Below are positions 46,589 to 55,422 of a DNA stretch of 55,422 bases, in pieces. The DNA is taken from positions 487 through 55,908 of the forward strand of contig QHTB01000190.1 of assembly GCA_003220615.1 (NCBI GenBank). Reading direction: 5' to 3'. Within the stretch, counting starts at the first letter, position 1, and every line of letters begins with the position of its first letter. The position numbers and the translations under genes are program-made. Source of the stretch: Candidatus Rokuibacteriota bacterium. GTDB taxonomy: Bacteria; Methylomirabilota; Methylomirabilia; Rokubacteriales; CSP1-6. The notes under the pieces are model-generated. The model saw nothing but the letters and a program-made list of their open reading frames with translations. It ran no database searches and was not told where the DNA came from.

Positions 46589-47335
46589 TCACCACAGCGC
46601 GGCGGGCAGCGGCAAGCCCGCGAAGAGCTCCACCGGCAGCGGCGCCGGCGGTTTGACGTGCAGGCGGTCGGCGAGATCGTAGAGCTGGCGCAGGTGCTGA
46701 CCGGCGTGCCACGTGGTGCGCTCGAGCAGCGCGTGCCCCGACTGCGGGCCGTAATAGACGGCAACGATCCGGGCGTAGTCCGATTCCGGCGTGGCCTCGA
46801 ACCATCCACGCAGCCGCGCTCGCACCAGCGCGCCGTAGCTGGCGATCGCCACGGAGTTGAGCATGTCCGGCGGCGCCTGCTCCTGGAGCCAGCCCTCGGG
46901 CATCTCGCCGCGATCCATGGCATCGGCGAAGGCAATCGACAGCCGGAACGCGTGGTACGCGAGCTGTCCGACCGTCCGCTTCCGTTCGGCCGGAATGAAG
47001 AGGATCTGGTCATCGGGGACGGCGCGCACGAGCCGCTCGATGGTCTCGAGGATGCGGTCGAGTCGTTCGGCCAGCTCGGTCGGTGACAGCTTCGGTGACG
47101 CCGCGTAGTCGATCCCGAGCAGCTTGGCGTAGGCGTCCGGATTCCAGCCGTGAGCGATGCGATCGCCGACGGTCACCGCCGGCACCAGGTTGACGCCGAG
47201 GCGCTTCAAATCGTCCATCGCCGCGGGTGTAGCCTGCACGTCGACAGGGTCGAACTCGACCCCCCAAGACGAGAGCAGCTCCTTCGTCTTGGAGCAGGAC
47301 GATCAGCCAGGCCGGTAGTAGACCTTCGGGCGCAT
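46589..47335 (-). CDS. Glutaredoxin-DinB fusion, probable selenoprotein (USSC)
   Basis: Read through the TGA at 47303-47305, the frame encodes 248 residues: MRPKVYYRPG-U11-SS-C14-SKTKELL begins a glutaredoxin domain with the cis-Pro loop NLVPAVTVGDRIAHG. A DinB/DUF664-like four-helix domain (about 95-235) follows, with metal-site histidines in LAYHAFRLS and TTWHAGQHLRQLY. The ATG at 47335 has GGGAGG 8 nt upstream, so translation clearly starts before the TGA. A 9-bp perfect hairpin follows at SECIS distance. It lies 5 bp after the crotonase gene. The function is probably a thiol or selenol redox step with a DinB metal domain; a recent nonsense mutation is the alternative. Confidence 0.87.
47264..47292 (-). 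promoter_or_regulatory. Candidate bacterial SECIS hairpin, USSC gene
   Basis: Minus strand CCAAGACGA and TCGTCTTGG pair perfectly (9 bp) around an 11-nt loop beginning AG. The loop starts 19 nt after the TGA. Stem length, loop size, spacing and G in the first two loop positions all fit the bSECIS model. Confidence 0.7.
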
Positions 47336-47340
47336 GGTGG

Positions 47341-48129
47341 TTACCTCCCTCGAAAGGTCGGGGTCTTCTTGTTGGCGAACGCCGTGACGCCGTCGCGGAA
47401 GTCGTCCGTGCGTCCGCTGGTCGCGATCGCCTGGGCCTCGAGCTCCATCTGCGTCTCCAGACTCTCCCAGGTCGACTGGTGGAGCAAGCGCTTCGCGCCG
47501 CCGAAGGCCTTGGTGGGCCCCTGGGCGAGCTCACGCGCGAGGTCGTTCACCGCGGCACGAAACTCGGCGTCCGGCACGACGCGCGTGACCAGGCCCCAGT
47601 CCGCCGCTTCACGCGCGGTCAGCACGCGGTTGGTGAAGTAGAGCTCCATCGCCCGGCGCAGGCCGATGACGCGAGGCAGGAAGTACGAGGACGATCCGTC
47701 GGGCGTGGCCGCGATCTTCGAGTAGGCCATCGTGAACTTGGCCGACTCGGCGGCCAGCACGATGTCACCGCACAGCGCGAACGACATGCCACCGCCGGCC
47801 GCCACGCCGTTGACGGCCATGATGACCGGCTTCTCGCTCCGACACAGGCGGGAGATGGCGCCGTGCAGGTACGTCGTCAGCTCCTTCACGAGCGCGCCGA
47901 TGTGCTCCAGGTTGTCGGCGAAGTCCTTCACGTCGCCGCCTGCGCAGAACGCCTTGCCGGCTCCGGTGATCACGACGCAGCGCACGTCGGGATCGTCGTC
48001 GACCTCGAGCACGGCATGGAAGAGATCCCGACCGAGGCCCCGGTTGAGGGCGTTGTAGGCGTCGGGACGGTTGAGCGTGATCGTCGCGATCTGGTCCTTC
48101 CGGTCGAGCAGCAGGTGCTGGTACGCCAT
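47341..48129 (-). CDS. Enoyl-CoA hydratase/isomerase, PaaG-like
   Basis: A 262-residue crotonase: ATITLNRPDAYNALN, VVITGAGKAFCAGGDVKDF (oxyanion hole), PVIMAVNGVAAGGGMSFAL and AKFTMAYSKIAATPDGSSSYFLPR. The second catalytic Glu of true hydratases is replaced by the P-D-G region typical of PaaG-type isomerases, so ring or double-bond isomerisation of a CoA thioester is more likely than hydration. GGAGG precedes the ATG. It lies 15 bp after the giant kinase and 5 bp before the USSC gene, all on the minus strand. Confidence 0.92.
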   Translation of the reverse strand: MAYQHLLLDRKDQIATITLNRPDAYNALNRGLGRDLFHAVLEVDDDPDVRCVVITGAGKAFCAGGDVKDFADNLEHIGALVKELTTYLHGAISRLCRSEKPVIMAVNGVAAGGGMSFALCGDIVLAAESAKFTMAYSKIAATPDGSSSYFLPRVIGLRRAMELYFTNRVLTAREAADWGLVTRVVPDAEFRAAVNDLARELAQGPTKAFGGAKRLLHQSTWESLETQMELEAQAIATSGRTDDFRDGVTAFANKKTPTFRGR

Positions 48130-48144
48130 CAGCGCGGCCTCCGT

Positions 48145-51100
48145 TTACTGGCGTGACGCGCGCCGGCGGGCAATCCGCGCGACGGCGTCCATGACGTCCT
48201 CGATCTTGAGCGGCTTCGCGTAGACCGCGTCCACATCGTGGGCCCCCCGCTCTTCACGGGAGAGCTCGACCCCGAAACCGGTGACGACGAACACCGGAAC
48301 GGCCGGGGTCGTGGATTTCACGGCCTGGGCGACCTGCCATCCCGAGACACCCGGCATGGCCAGGTCGGTGAAGACGGCGTCGAACGGCTCCGCGCGAAAG
48401 CGCTCGATCGCGGCCGCCCCGCTCGTCACGACCACGGCCCGGTGGCCGACGGCTTCCAGCACGTCGCCGATCACACTGCCGACGGCCTCCTCGTCGTCTA
48501 CGACCAGGCAGCGCAGCGTGCCGGCCTCGGGCGCGGCCTCCGCGGGCGCGGGCGGCTCCTCGACGGTGACCGAGCCGGCCGGGAACGTCATCCGGAACGT
48601 CGAGCCCCGGCCCTCCGCCGTCTCCACGACGATGCGAGCGCGATGACGAGAGACGATCCCGTACGTCATCGAGAGACCGAGCCCAGTGCCCTGCGGCCCC
48701 TTGGTCGTGAAGAATGGATCGAAGATGCGATCGCGGACGCTCGCCGGCATCCCCACCCCCGTGTCGCTGACGCTCAACTCGACACCGTCGGCGACCGCGG
48801 CGGTGGCGAGCGACAGTGTACCGCCGGCGGGCATCGCGTCCACGGCGTTGAGGATGAGGTTCGTCATCGCCTCGCGCAACTCGGCCGGATCGCCGGTCAC
48901 GCGGGGCACCGTCCCCAGCGACGTCCGCACGTCGATCACCACGCCGCGGCGGAGCGATTCGTCTCGCCAGCGCGACTGCGTCATCTCGAGCGCGTCGCGC
49001 ACGACGGCGTTCAGGTCCACCGGCACCAGCGGCTGGTCCTGGCGCACGCGGGCGAAGTCTTGAAGCCTTCGCACGGTCTGGGCGCCGTCGAGGGCCGAGC
49101 GCTCGATGATCTGCACCCACTGGCGGAGCTGCGGATCGGTGATCTTGCGGAGCGCGAGCTGGGCGCGGCCGAGGATGGCCGCGAGCAGGTTGTTGAAGTC
49201 GTGCGCCACGCCCGACGCCATCTCCCCGAGCGCCCGCAGCTTCTCCGTGCGCACGAGATGGTCCTGGGTGGCGCCCAGCTCGCCATAGGCGCGCGTGAGG
49301 TCTTCGTAGAGGCCGGCGCTGCGCAACGCGAGCGCGGCCAGGTCGGCCACGTTGGCCACGAGTCGCTCGTCGCCGTCCGAGAACGCGGGCTCGTCTCGGC
49401 TGACGGCGAGGACACCGAGCGCGACCTGACCGACGGTCAGCGGCGCGCCGAGCCAGCAGCGCGGGTCATGGACCGGCGGCAGCGTCAGGTTGCGCCGCGC
49501 ACACTCGGCCGCGTAGTCATCGGTGCGGAACGGACGGCCGGTCTCCATGACCACCGACGTCAGGCCGACGGAGCGCCCGTAGCGCGTCGCGTGGTCGTCG
49601 ACCCCCCCGTCCACCACGCGCAGGACGACCTCCAGGTCGCCTCGCTGCTCGTCGGCCAGCACTACGACCAGCTTGCGAGCGCTGAGCAGCGGGGGCACGT
49701 GAACGCGCAGCGTCTCCAGCAGCGCCTCGCGATCGAGCTGGCCGGCCATGGCCCGCGCGAGCTCGTGCAGGACGGACAGCTCCTCCACCTGCCGGCGATT
49801 CTGCTCGAAGAGCCGCGCGTTCTCGACGGCGCTTCCGGCCTGGTTGGCGACGGCCTCCATCAGCGACAGCTCTTCGACCGACAGGTCACGCTCGGCCTCG
49901 AACCAGACCGCGATGAAGCCGCCGATGAGTCGGTCCTTGGCCAGGATGGGAACGAAGAGCTGGCTGCGGTGGGGCATCGTCTCGCGCAGGACGTCGGGAA
50001 TGCGCAGGTCGGCCCGGACGTCGCGCGAGAACTGTGGTCGCCGCGTGCGCGCGGCCTCCGCGTAGAACGCGTGCTTGATGGTGGACAGTCGCAGCGCGCG
50101 CATGCCGGGCAGCACGCCGGGCGGCACGCGGTAGCCGGCGCGGGCGACGAGGAACTCGCCGTCGTCGTCGAGCAGGTAGATGCCCACGCTGTCGGCGCCC
50201 AGCGCCACCACCGCCTGCCGCAGGAACTGCCGCAGCAGGGCGTTCAGGTCGAGCGTGGACGACAGCGTGCGGCTCACCGACAGCAGCGTCTCGGTCTCGC
50301 GCAGCTTGATCTCGCGCTGGCGGGTGAGCTCGGCGTTGTCGAGGGCCAGACCGACCTGACGTGCCACGCCCTCGAGCAGCCGGATCTCCCGCGGCGAGAA
50401 CTCGCGTCCCCCCGATCGCCAGCCCAGACCGAGCGCGCCCATGCTGACGCCCCGGATGCGGAGCGGCGCCAGCAACATCGCGTGGGTCGGCAGCCGGCTC
50501 GTCCACTCCGAATCGAAGCGGGCGTCGGCATGGACGTCGACGCTGGCGATCAGCTCGCCCGCCCGCCACGCTTCGACGAGCGCCGGCACCCGCTCGAGCG
50601 AGATGGAGGCGGCGCCGAGCGCGTCCCGCAGGTCCAGGGGTATGTGGTAGCCCGCGATCGGCACGAGGCGTTCGCCGCGCTCGTCGGCGATGTAGGCCCC
50701 CGCCATGTCGGCCCCCAGCGCGCGGGCCGTCTCGCGGATCACGCGGCGCAAGCGCTCGGCGACCGGCAGCGACTCCGACAGCACGTGACCGACGGACAGG
50801 AGCGTGGTGGTCTCGCTGAGCTGCTCCTGCACCTCGCCGTAGAGGCGAGTGTTCTCGAGCGACAGCGCGAGCTGGCCGGCAATGGCGGACGCCAGCGTCA
50901 CCTGCCACGGCTGGAAGGGCGTCACCCGCTCGGTGTAGTCGAGGGCGAGGCCGCCGAGCACGTCGTCCTGACGGCACAGCGGAACCACCATGTACGACTT
51001 GTGACGAAACATCGTGACCCACTCCCGCGGGATCTGATCGCTCTCGGTGACGTCGTCGATGACGACCGGCCGGCGGGTGGCCCGGGCCTGGGCGTGCGCC

Positions 51101-54100
51101 GGCACCGCCCGCGGCGAGCGGATCAGTGCCTTCTTGAAGGCCTCCCACATCGCCGCGTCTTCGTGGCCGTCGGCGAACTGGGACATGACCGGGATCACGC
51201 GATCGCCATCCCAGCGCTCGATCGAGCATCGATCGACGCCACAGACCTGGGCGATCTTGATCGTCACGCGCTTGAGGAGCTGGGTGGCGTCGAGCGTGGA
51301 GGTGAAGATCTCGGCCACGTCGAGCAGCGCTCGCGTCTCGGCGAGCCGCCGCGTCGTCTCCGTGTAGAGACGCGCGTGGTCGAGCGCGACGGCGGCCTGG
51401 GAGGCCAGTGACGCCAGGATCAGCTGGCTCTCGGGCGTGACGATCCCCGGCAGCGTGCGGTTCATGGCGAAGACGCCGAGCACACGGTCACCGATGGTGA
51501 TCGGATAGGCGAGCAGGTAACGGAGGTCGCTGCTGATCAGGAGCTGGCGGGCCACGCAACGGGCGTCGGTCGCCATGTCGGTCCACATGATCGGCTCGCG
51601 GTGCTCGGCGACCCAGCCGACGCCGCCTTCCCCCGGCTCGAGCGTGCGAGGCAGTCCGGCGGCGAGGTCAGCCGGCGCGAGGCTCAGCGAGCGATGGAGC
51701 TGCCGGGTGGTGGGATCGACGACCCAGACGTTGAGGAGCGGAGCGTCGAAGAAGCGTGCCACCGCCGTGGCCAGGTTGCGCAGGACCTCCTCGATCTGGA
51801 GCGACGAGGAGACGAGGCGGTTGACCTCTTCCAGCGCGCGGAGCCGGTCACCGAACTCGCGGGACTGCGAGTACAGCCGGGCGTTCTGGATCGCGATGGC
51901 GGCGTGGTCGGCCAGCCGCTGCAACACCGTTTCGTCACGATCGGTGAACACTCGGGCGGTGCGGTTGTTGACGCTGATGAGGCCCTCGACGCGATCACCG
52001 ATGGTGATCGGCACCATCAGCTCGGTCACGATGCCCTCGGTCAGCACGACCGCCACGAGGTCCCGTGGCTTGCGGATTCGCGGGTCCTCCAGCCAGTTCT
52101 CGGTCCGGAACGGTCGCCCGGTGGTGATCACGCGTCCGGCGATGCCCCGATCGGCCGTGAGGGGGAACCCGCCGTAGTCCTCGTACCGCGTCCCTACCCA
52201 GTAGCGGAACGCGAACCGCCCAAGCTGCGGATCGCGCAACGCCACGCGCGCCATGTCGCCGGCCGACAACTCTCGTGCGCCCTCGGCCACGCGCTGGAGC
52301 ACGGTGTCGACGTCGAGCGACTCGTTGATCGTGCGCGCCAGCACGGCCAGCACCTCGGCCTCGCGACGGCGCTGCTCGGCCTCCTCGTGCAGGCGTGCAT
52401 TGTCGAGCGCGAGCGCCGCCTGATCGGCCAGGGCCTGCAAGCGCTCGGCGTCGGTCGAGGAGAAGCCGCGGGCGGCGGGATCGGCCAGCGTCAGCGTGCC
52501 GAGAATCTTGCCCTTGACCTTCAGCGGCGCCGACAGGAGCGCGCGGATGCCCGCGCCCTTGAGCCGCTGGCGCAGCTCGTCGGTCAGCGGCACGTCGGCA
52601 TCCTCGAGAAGGTTCGTTGACCACACGGCGCGGCCCTCGGCCACCGCGCGCCCGGCAACGCCGATTCCCGCGGGAAGGACGTCACCCGGTGTGAGCTGCT
52701 CCCAGCGGGTACCGCCGTAGGCGGCAGCTTCGAGGCCGCCGTCGGGCCGCAGCAGCCGCAGCGTGGAGGCGGCGACGCGGAAGAGCTCCGGGACCCTCTC
52801 GACGATGCGCGTGCAGACCTCGCGAGAGTCGAGTGTCTCCGTCAACGAACGAGCCAGCCGCGCCAGCTCCTCCGCATAGCGGCGGCCGCCTTCGGCGTCC
52901 TCGTGGAGGCGCGCGTTGTCCAGTGCGAGCGCAGCCTGGTCGGCGAACGCCTGAGCCAGGTGGACCTCGCGCTCCGAGAACTCGTGGGCGGCGGTGTCGG
53001 AGAGGAACAGGACACCGATCGTCCGGTCCTTGCTGTGGAGCGGCACGGCCAGGACGGAGCCGTGCGTGCCCGAGTCCATGCGGTCCCTGAGATCGTCGTC
53101 GTAGACGACGTCGGAATCGCTCAGGACCTCGTGTGACCAGACGGGCCCGCCAGTCTCGATGGCGCGCGCGGCCAGGCCCGTGCCCGGCGCCTGGACGTGG
53201 CCAGGCGGATGGGCGCCGTGACCACCCCAGGCGACGGCGACGAGGCTCCCGTCGGGCTGAAGGAGACGAAGACCGGCCGAGCGCACGCGGAAAAGCGTGA
53301 GCACGCTGTCGACGATGCGCTCGCCGACGGCCGAGACTTCGAGGCGCTCGGTGAATGTCCGGGCCACCCGGCCCAGCTCCTCGGCTTCCCGCCGGCCCTG
53401 CTCCGTCTCCTCGTAGAGGCGCGCATTCTCGAGCGCGATCGCGGCCTGGGTGGCGAAGTGGCCGAGCGCTCCGAGCTCCTCCTCGCTGAACGCGTGGGCC
53501 GACTCGCCGAACCGGAACATGCCGATGACGCCGAGCAGCCGGTCGCGGATGACCAGCGGCTGGACGATCGCGTGCCGAGTGCCGATGCCGACGAGCTGCG
53601 GCTGGGCATACGGCGACGCGGCATAGTCGTTGACGAGGCGGCCTTGCCGCTCGAGGGCGCAGGAGCCGACGAGACCGACTCCGAAGGCGACGCGCTGATC
53701 GATCGAGGCGCCCTCGCTCCAGGCGCTCGGTGCCAGCGTTTGGCCCGCCGGCTCCACCAGGTAGATCGCGCCCTCGGCCCCGAAGAGACGACCGGCGTGC
53801 TCCACGATTAACGCGAGCAGCCGATCGAGGTCGAGCTCGGCGGCCAGCTCGCGCTCCACCGCGGCCAGCGTCTCGATGTGGGCCCGGCGCGCCGTCTCCA
53901 GCGAGAAGAGCTGCGCGTTCTCCAGCGCGAGCGCCGCCTGGTCGGCAAACGCCTGGGTCAACCGGATGTCGGCCTCGTCGAAGGCCCGCCCGGCCCGATC
54001 GCCGATGCCGAGCGCACCGATGACCCGATCGTGCACGATGAGCGGCACGGTGAGCACGGCGCGATAGCCGGCCGCCTCGATCCGCGCGCGGGCGTCGTCA

Positions 54101-55422
54101 CGCAGCTCGATGCGCGGATCGTTCAAGATGTCGGGAGTGACGACCGGCCGACGGTCGCGAATGGCGAGGCCGCTGGCCCCGGTGCCCCGGGCGAAAACGA
54201 TCCGGTTGAATCGCGCGCCGACGTCGCCCGAGACGGCCATCGCCTCGACGTCACCGGTCTCCGGCAGCAGCCGATAGACAGCGGCGGCGCGCGCCTCCAG
54301 CAGCGTGCACACGCTGTCGGCGATGCGCTGGGCGACGACGTCGGAGTCGAGCGTGGCGGAGAGCAGGCGCTCGACGTCGGCCAGCGCGGCCATGCGCTGG
54401 GCGTGGCGGTTGGCCTCACGGTAGAGGCGCGCGTGCTCGAGGGCAATCGACGCCTGTCCGGCAAACGCCTCGGCCAGCTCCTGATCGCGCGGGCTGAAGC
54501 GTCGCCGGGCGCGGAACGCCAGGACGCCGATCACGCGATCCCCGACCCGGAGCGGGACGCCCAGGTAATGCGTGTAGCCGAGCTGGCGCTCGCGCTCCCG
54601 GTGCTCAGGCACCATGTCGATCGTGCCGGCCTCGACCATCAGCGTTCGGCCCTCGGCGACGACCTTGCCGCTGAAGCTCTCGCCGATCTTGACCCGCGGA
54701 CGGACCATCGTCTCTTCCGCGGTGCCGGCGAGCCCGGCCAGCACGAGCGTGTCGCCCTCGACGAGCCGGAAGCCGGCGTTGTCGACGTCGAGCAGGCGCG
54801 CCGCCTCCTCGGCGATGGCGCCGAGGAGCGCGTCGGTCGGCTCTTCGGCGCCGATCTTGGTGTTGATGTCGAGGAGCGCCGTCACCTGATCTCGGCGCGC
54901 CTTCTCTTCCAGGAACAGGCGCGCGTTGTCGATGGCGATGGCGGCGTGGTTGGCCAGGGATTGCAGCAGCTCGAGCTCCTCGACACCGTAGTCATGGCGC
55001 TCGCGTACGGCCGTGCTGAGCACGCCCAGGACGCGCTCGCCGATCATCACCGGCACGCCCGCCACCGACACCGAGCCCTCGGCACGCAGGCGCTCGACGT
55101 TGCGGATGCGCGGATCGTTCTGCGCATCGAGGATCGTCTGAGGCCGCCGCGTGGCGGCCACCGTGCCGACCAGCCCGTCGCCGAGCGCGAGTCGGGTCAC
55201 GCCGACGACGGTCGAGGGCGCCCCGGCGCTGGCGCGAAGCACCAGGTGCTTGCCGTCGTCCTCGACGAGCCACAGCCGCGCAATACTCGAGTGGAAGATC
55301 CACACGCCGGCGTCGACGACGCGCTGGAGCACCTCTTCGAGCGCCAGCGTCCCCGTGAGGGTCTGGGCCAGCCGCGTCAGGCTCTCGAGTTGTCGACTCT
55401 TCTGTTCGGTCTCGGTGCGCAG
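48145..55422 (-). CDS. Giant hybrid histidine kinase with at least 12 GAF domains (partial, runs off right edge)
   Basis: The frame is open from the right edge to the stop at 48145: more than 2400 residues. Twelve GAF domains are visible in series, each of about 160-170 residues and ending in a helix of the type A-x-x-NARLxxE. Then come HisKA with H (49201-49203, [13 protein letters not shown]), HATPase ([36 protein letters not shown]) and a C-terminal receiver with D (48364-48366, [12 protein letters not shown]). The 30 codons before the first GTG (55332) read as another inter-GAF helix, so the true N-terminus is outside the window. No membrane helix. It resembles the five-GAF kinase at 6138 but is far longer. 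Confidence 0.95.
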   Translation of the reverse strand: MRTETEQKSRQLESLTRLAQTLTGTLALEEVLQRVVDAGVWIFHSSIARLWLVEDDGKHLVLRASAGAPSTVVGVTRLALGDGLVGTVAATRRPQTILDAQNDPRIRNVERLRAEGSVSVAGVPVMIGERVLGVLSTAVRERHDYGVEELELLQSLANHAAIAIDNARLFLEEKARRDQVTALLDINTKIGAEEPTDALLGAIAEEAARLLDVDNAGFRLVEGDTLVLAGLAGTAEETMVRPRVKIGESFSGKVVAEGRTLMVEAGTIDMVPEHRERERQLGYTHYLGVPLRVGDRVIGVLAFRARRRFSPRDQELAEAFAGQASIALEHARLYREANRHAQRMAALADVERLLSATLDSDVVAQRIADSVCTLLEARAAAVYRLLPETGDVEAMAVSGDVGARFNRIVFARGTGASGLAIRDRRPVVTPDILNDPRIELRDDARARIEAAGYRAVLTVPLIVHDRVIGALGIGDRAGRAFDEADIRLTQAFADQAALALENAQLFSLETARRAHIETLAAVERELAAELDLDRLLALIVEHAGRLFGAEGAIYLVEPAGQTLAPSAWSEGASIDQRVAFGVGLVGSCALERQGRLVNDYAASPYAQPQLVGIGTRHAIVQPLVIRDRLLGVIGMFRFGESAHAFSEEELGALGHFATQAAIALENARLYEETEQGRREAEELGRVARTFTERLEVSAVGERIVDSVLTLFRVRSAGLRLLQPDGSLVAVAWGGHGAHPPGHVQAPGTGLAARAIETGGPVWSHEVLSDSDVVYDDDLRDRMDSGTHGSVLAVPLHSKDRTIGVLFLSDTAAHEFSEREVHLAQAFADQAALALDNARLHEDAEGGRRYAEELARLARSLTETLDSREVCTRIVERVPELFRVAASTLRLLRPDGGLEAAAYGGTRWEQLTPGDVLPAGIGVAGRAVAEGRAVWSTNLLEDADVPLTDELRQRLKGAGIRALLSAPLKVKGKILGTLTLADPAARGFSSTDAERLQALADQAALALDNARLHEEAEQRRREAEVLAVLARTINESLDVDTVLQRVAEGARELSAGDMARVALRDPQLGRFAFRYWVGTRYEDYGGFPLTADRGIAGRVITTGRPFRTENWLEDPRIRKPRDLVAVVLTEGIVTELMVPITIGDRVEGLISVNNRTARVFTDRDETVLQRLADHAAIAIQNARLYSQSREFGDRLRALEEVNRLVSSSLQIEEVLRNLATAVARFFDAPLLNVWVVDPTTRQLHRSLSLAPADLAAGLPRTLEPGEGGVGWVAEHREPIMWTDMATDARCVARQLLISSDLRYLLAYPITIGDRVLGVFAMNRTLPGIVTPESQLILASLASQAAVALDHARLYTETTRRLAETRALLDVAEIFTSTLDATQLLKRVTIKIAQVCGVDRCSIERWDGDRVIPVMSQFADGHEDAAMWEAFKKALIRSPRAVPAHAQARATRRPVVIDDVTESDQIPREWVTMFRHKSYMVVPLCRQDDVLGGLALDYTERVTPFQPWQVTLASAIAGQLALSLENTRLYGEVQEQLSETTTLLSVGHVLSESLPVAERLRRVIRETARALGADMAGAYIADERGERLVPIAGYHIPLDLRDALGAASISLERVPALVEAWRAGELIASVDVHADARFDSEWTSRLPTHAMLLAPLRIRGVSMGALGLGWRSGGREFSPREIRLLEGVARQVGLALDNAELTRQREIKLRETETLLSVSRTLSSTLDLNALLRQFLRQAVVALGADSVGIYLLDDDGEFLVARAGYRVPPGVLPGMRALRLSTIKHAFYAEAARTRRPQFSRDVRADLRIPDVLRETMPHRSQLFVPILAKDRLIGGFIAVWFEAERDLSVEELSLMEAVANQAGSAVENARLFEQNRRQVEELSVLHELARAMAGQLDREALLETLRVHVPPLLSARKLVVVLADEQRGDLEVVLRVVDGGVDDHATRYGRSVGLTSVVMETGRPFRTDDYAAECARRNLTLPPVHDPRCWLGAPLTVGQVALGVLAVSRDEPAFSDGDERLVANVADLAALALRSAGLYEDLTRAYGELGATQDHLVRTEKLRALGEMASGVAHDFNNLLAAILGRAQLALRKITDPQLRQWVQIIERSALDGAQTVRRLQDFARVRQDQPLVPVDLNAVVRDALEMTQSRWRDESLRRGVVIDVRTSLGTVPRVTGDPAELREAMTNLILNAVDAMPAGGTLSLATAAVADGVELSVSDTGVGMPASVRDRIFDPFFTTKGPQGTGLGLSMTYGIVSRHRARIVVETAEGRGSTFRMTFPAGSVTVEEPPAPAEAAPEAGTLRCLVVDDEEAVGSVIGDVLEAVGHRAVVVTSGAAAIERFRAEPFDAVFTDLAMPGVSGWQVAQAVKSTTPAVPVFVVTGFGVELSREERGAHDVDAVYAKPLKIEDVMDAVARIARRRASRQ

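Noticed and set aside
48238..51411. 1057-codon open frame opposite the giant kinase
   Set aside because: Antisense shadow of a GC-rich gene; composition is unnatural and no motif is present.

Overview
This GC-rich window looks like a chromosomal contig from an uncultured soil or subsurface bacterium. A Rokubacteria/Methylomirabilota-type organism would fit, because of the high GC, giant soluble multi-GAF kinases, UbiD/UbiA/UbiE quinone genes, large ABC-fed nitrogen assimilation operons and probable selenoproteins. That placement is inference; no rRNA or taxonomic marker is present.

Left arm (1-5531): sparse, decayed accessory DNA. It holds a zinc-ribbon fragment, an HU/IHF-like gene, an IS21-type remnant, a secreted NPF/NPYG-repeat protein, a GlsB/YeaQ membrane protein, a zinc-finger gene and a tyrosine recombinase. 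The recombinase faces the 3' end of a tRNA-Glu gene, the classic layout of an integrated island. tRNA-Glu and tRNA-Gln (5532-5711) share one clear promoter and mark the island/core boundary.

Core, 5816-25466: a second HU gene, a PAS + five-GAF hybrid histidine kinase divergent from a single-domain response regulator, a short permease, and ubiD-ubiA-ubiE overlapping for quinone synthesis. A broken alpha/beta hydrolase, a DUF4015 glycosidase coupled to a polysaccharide deacetylase, a serine hydrolase fused to a NamZ (DUF1343) domain, an NDUFA9-like SDR, two small hypotheticals, a broken MFS transporter and a GAF-MshEN-GspE ATPase follow.

Nitrogen block (25655-38403, minus strand): a nitrate operon (NrtA-like SBP, permease, two ATPases, molybdopterin nitrate reductase, ferredoxin nitrite reductase, SUMT and Met8-type siroheme genes, a small HTH protein) is followed by a cyanate operon (cynA-cynB-cynD-cynS plus an orphan NtrC-like Fis domain). 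Each operon has a sigma-54-like -24/-12 promoter and an intrinsic terminator in its 5' leader. The nitrate leader also carries two hairpins with hexaloops of the ANTAR A1/G4 type. Nitrate, nitrite and cyanate would all be converted to ammonium under nitrogen control with attenuation.

Right arm (38567-55422): a DCC protein, aminotransferases, a gamma-glutamylcyclotransferase-like protein, a degenerate ThDP protein, an FGE-fold protein, a duplicated membrane protein, a PaaG-like crotonase, and a giant histidine kinase with at least twelve tandem GAF domains that runs off the right edge.

The most interesting signal is two separate redox genes (40935-41582 and 46589-47335). In each, an in-frame TGA sits exactly where the first cysteine of a CxxC motif should be, and a bacterial SECIS-like hairpin follows at the right distance. 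Both are probably selenoproteins (UPYC and USSC). A second genome-wide theme is a -10 box 6-7 nt upstream of the start codon at several operon-leading genes, which suggests leaderless mRNAs.
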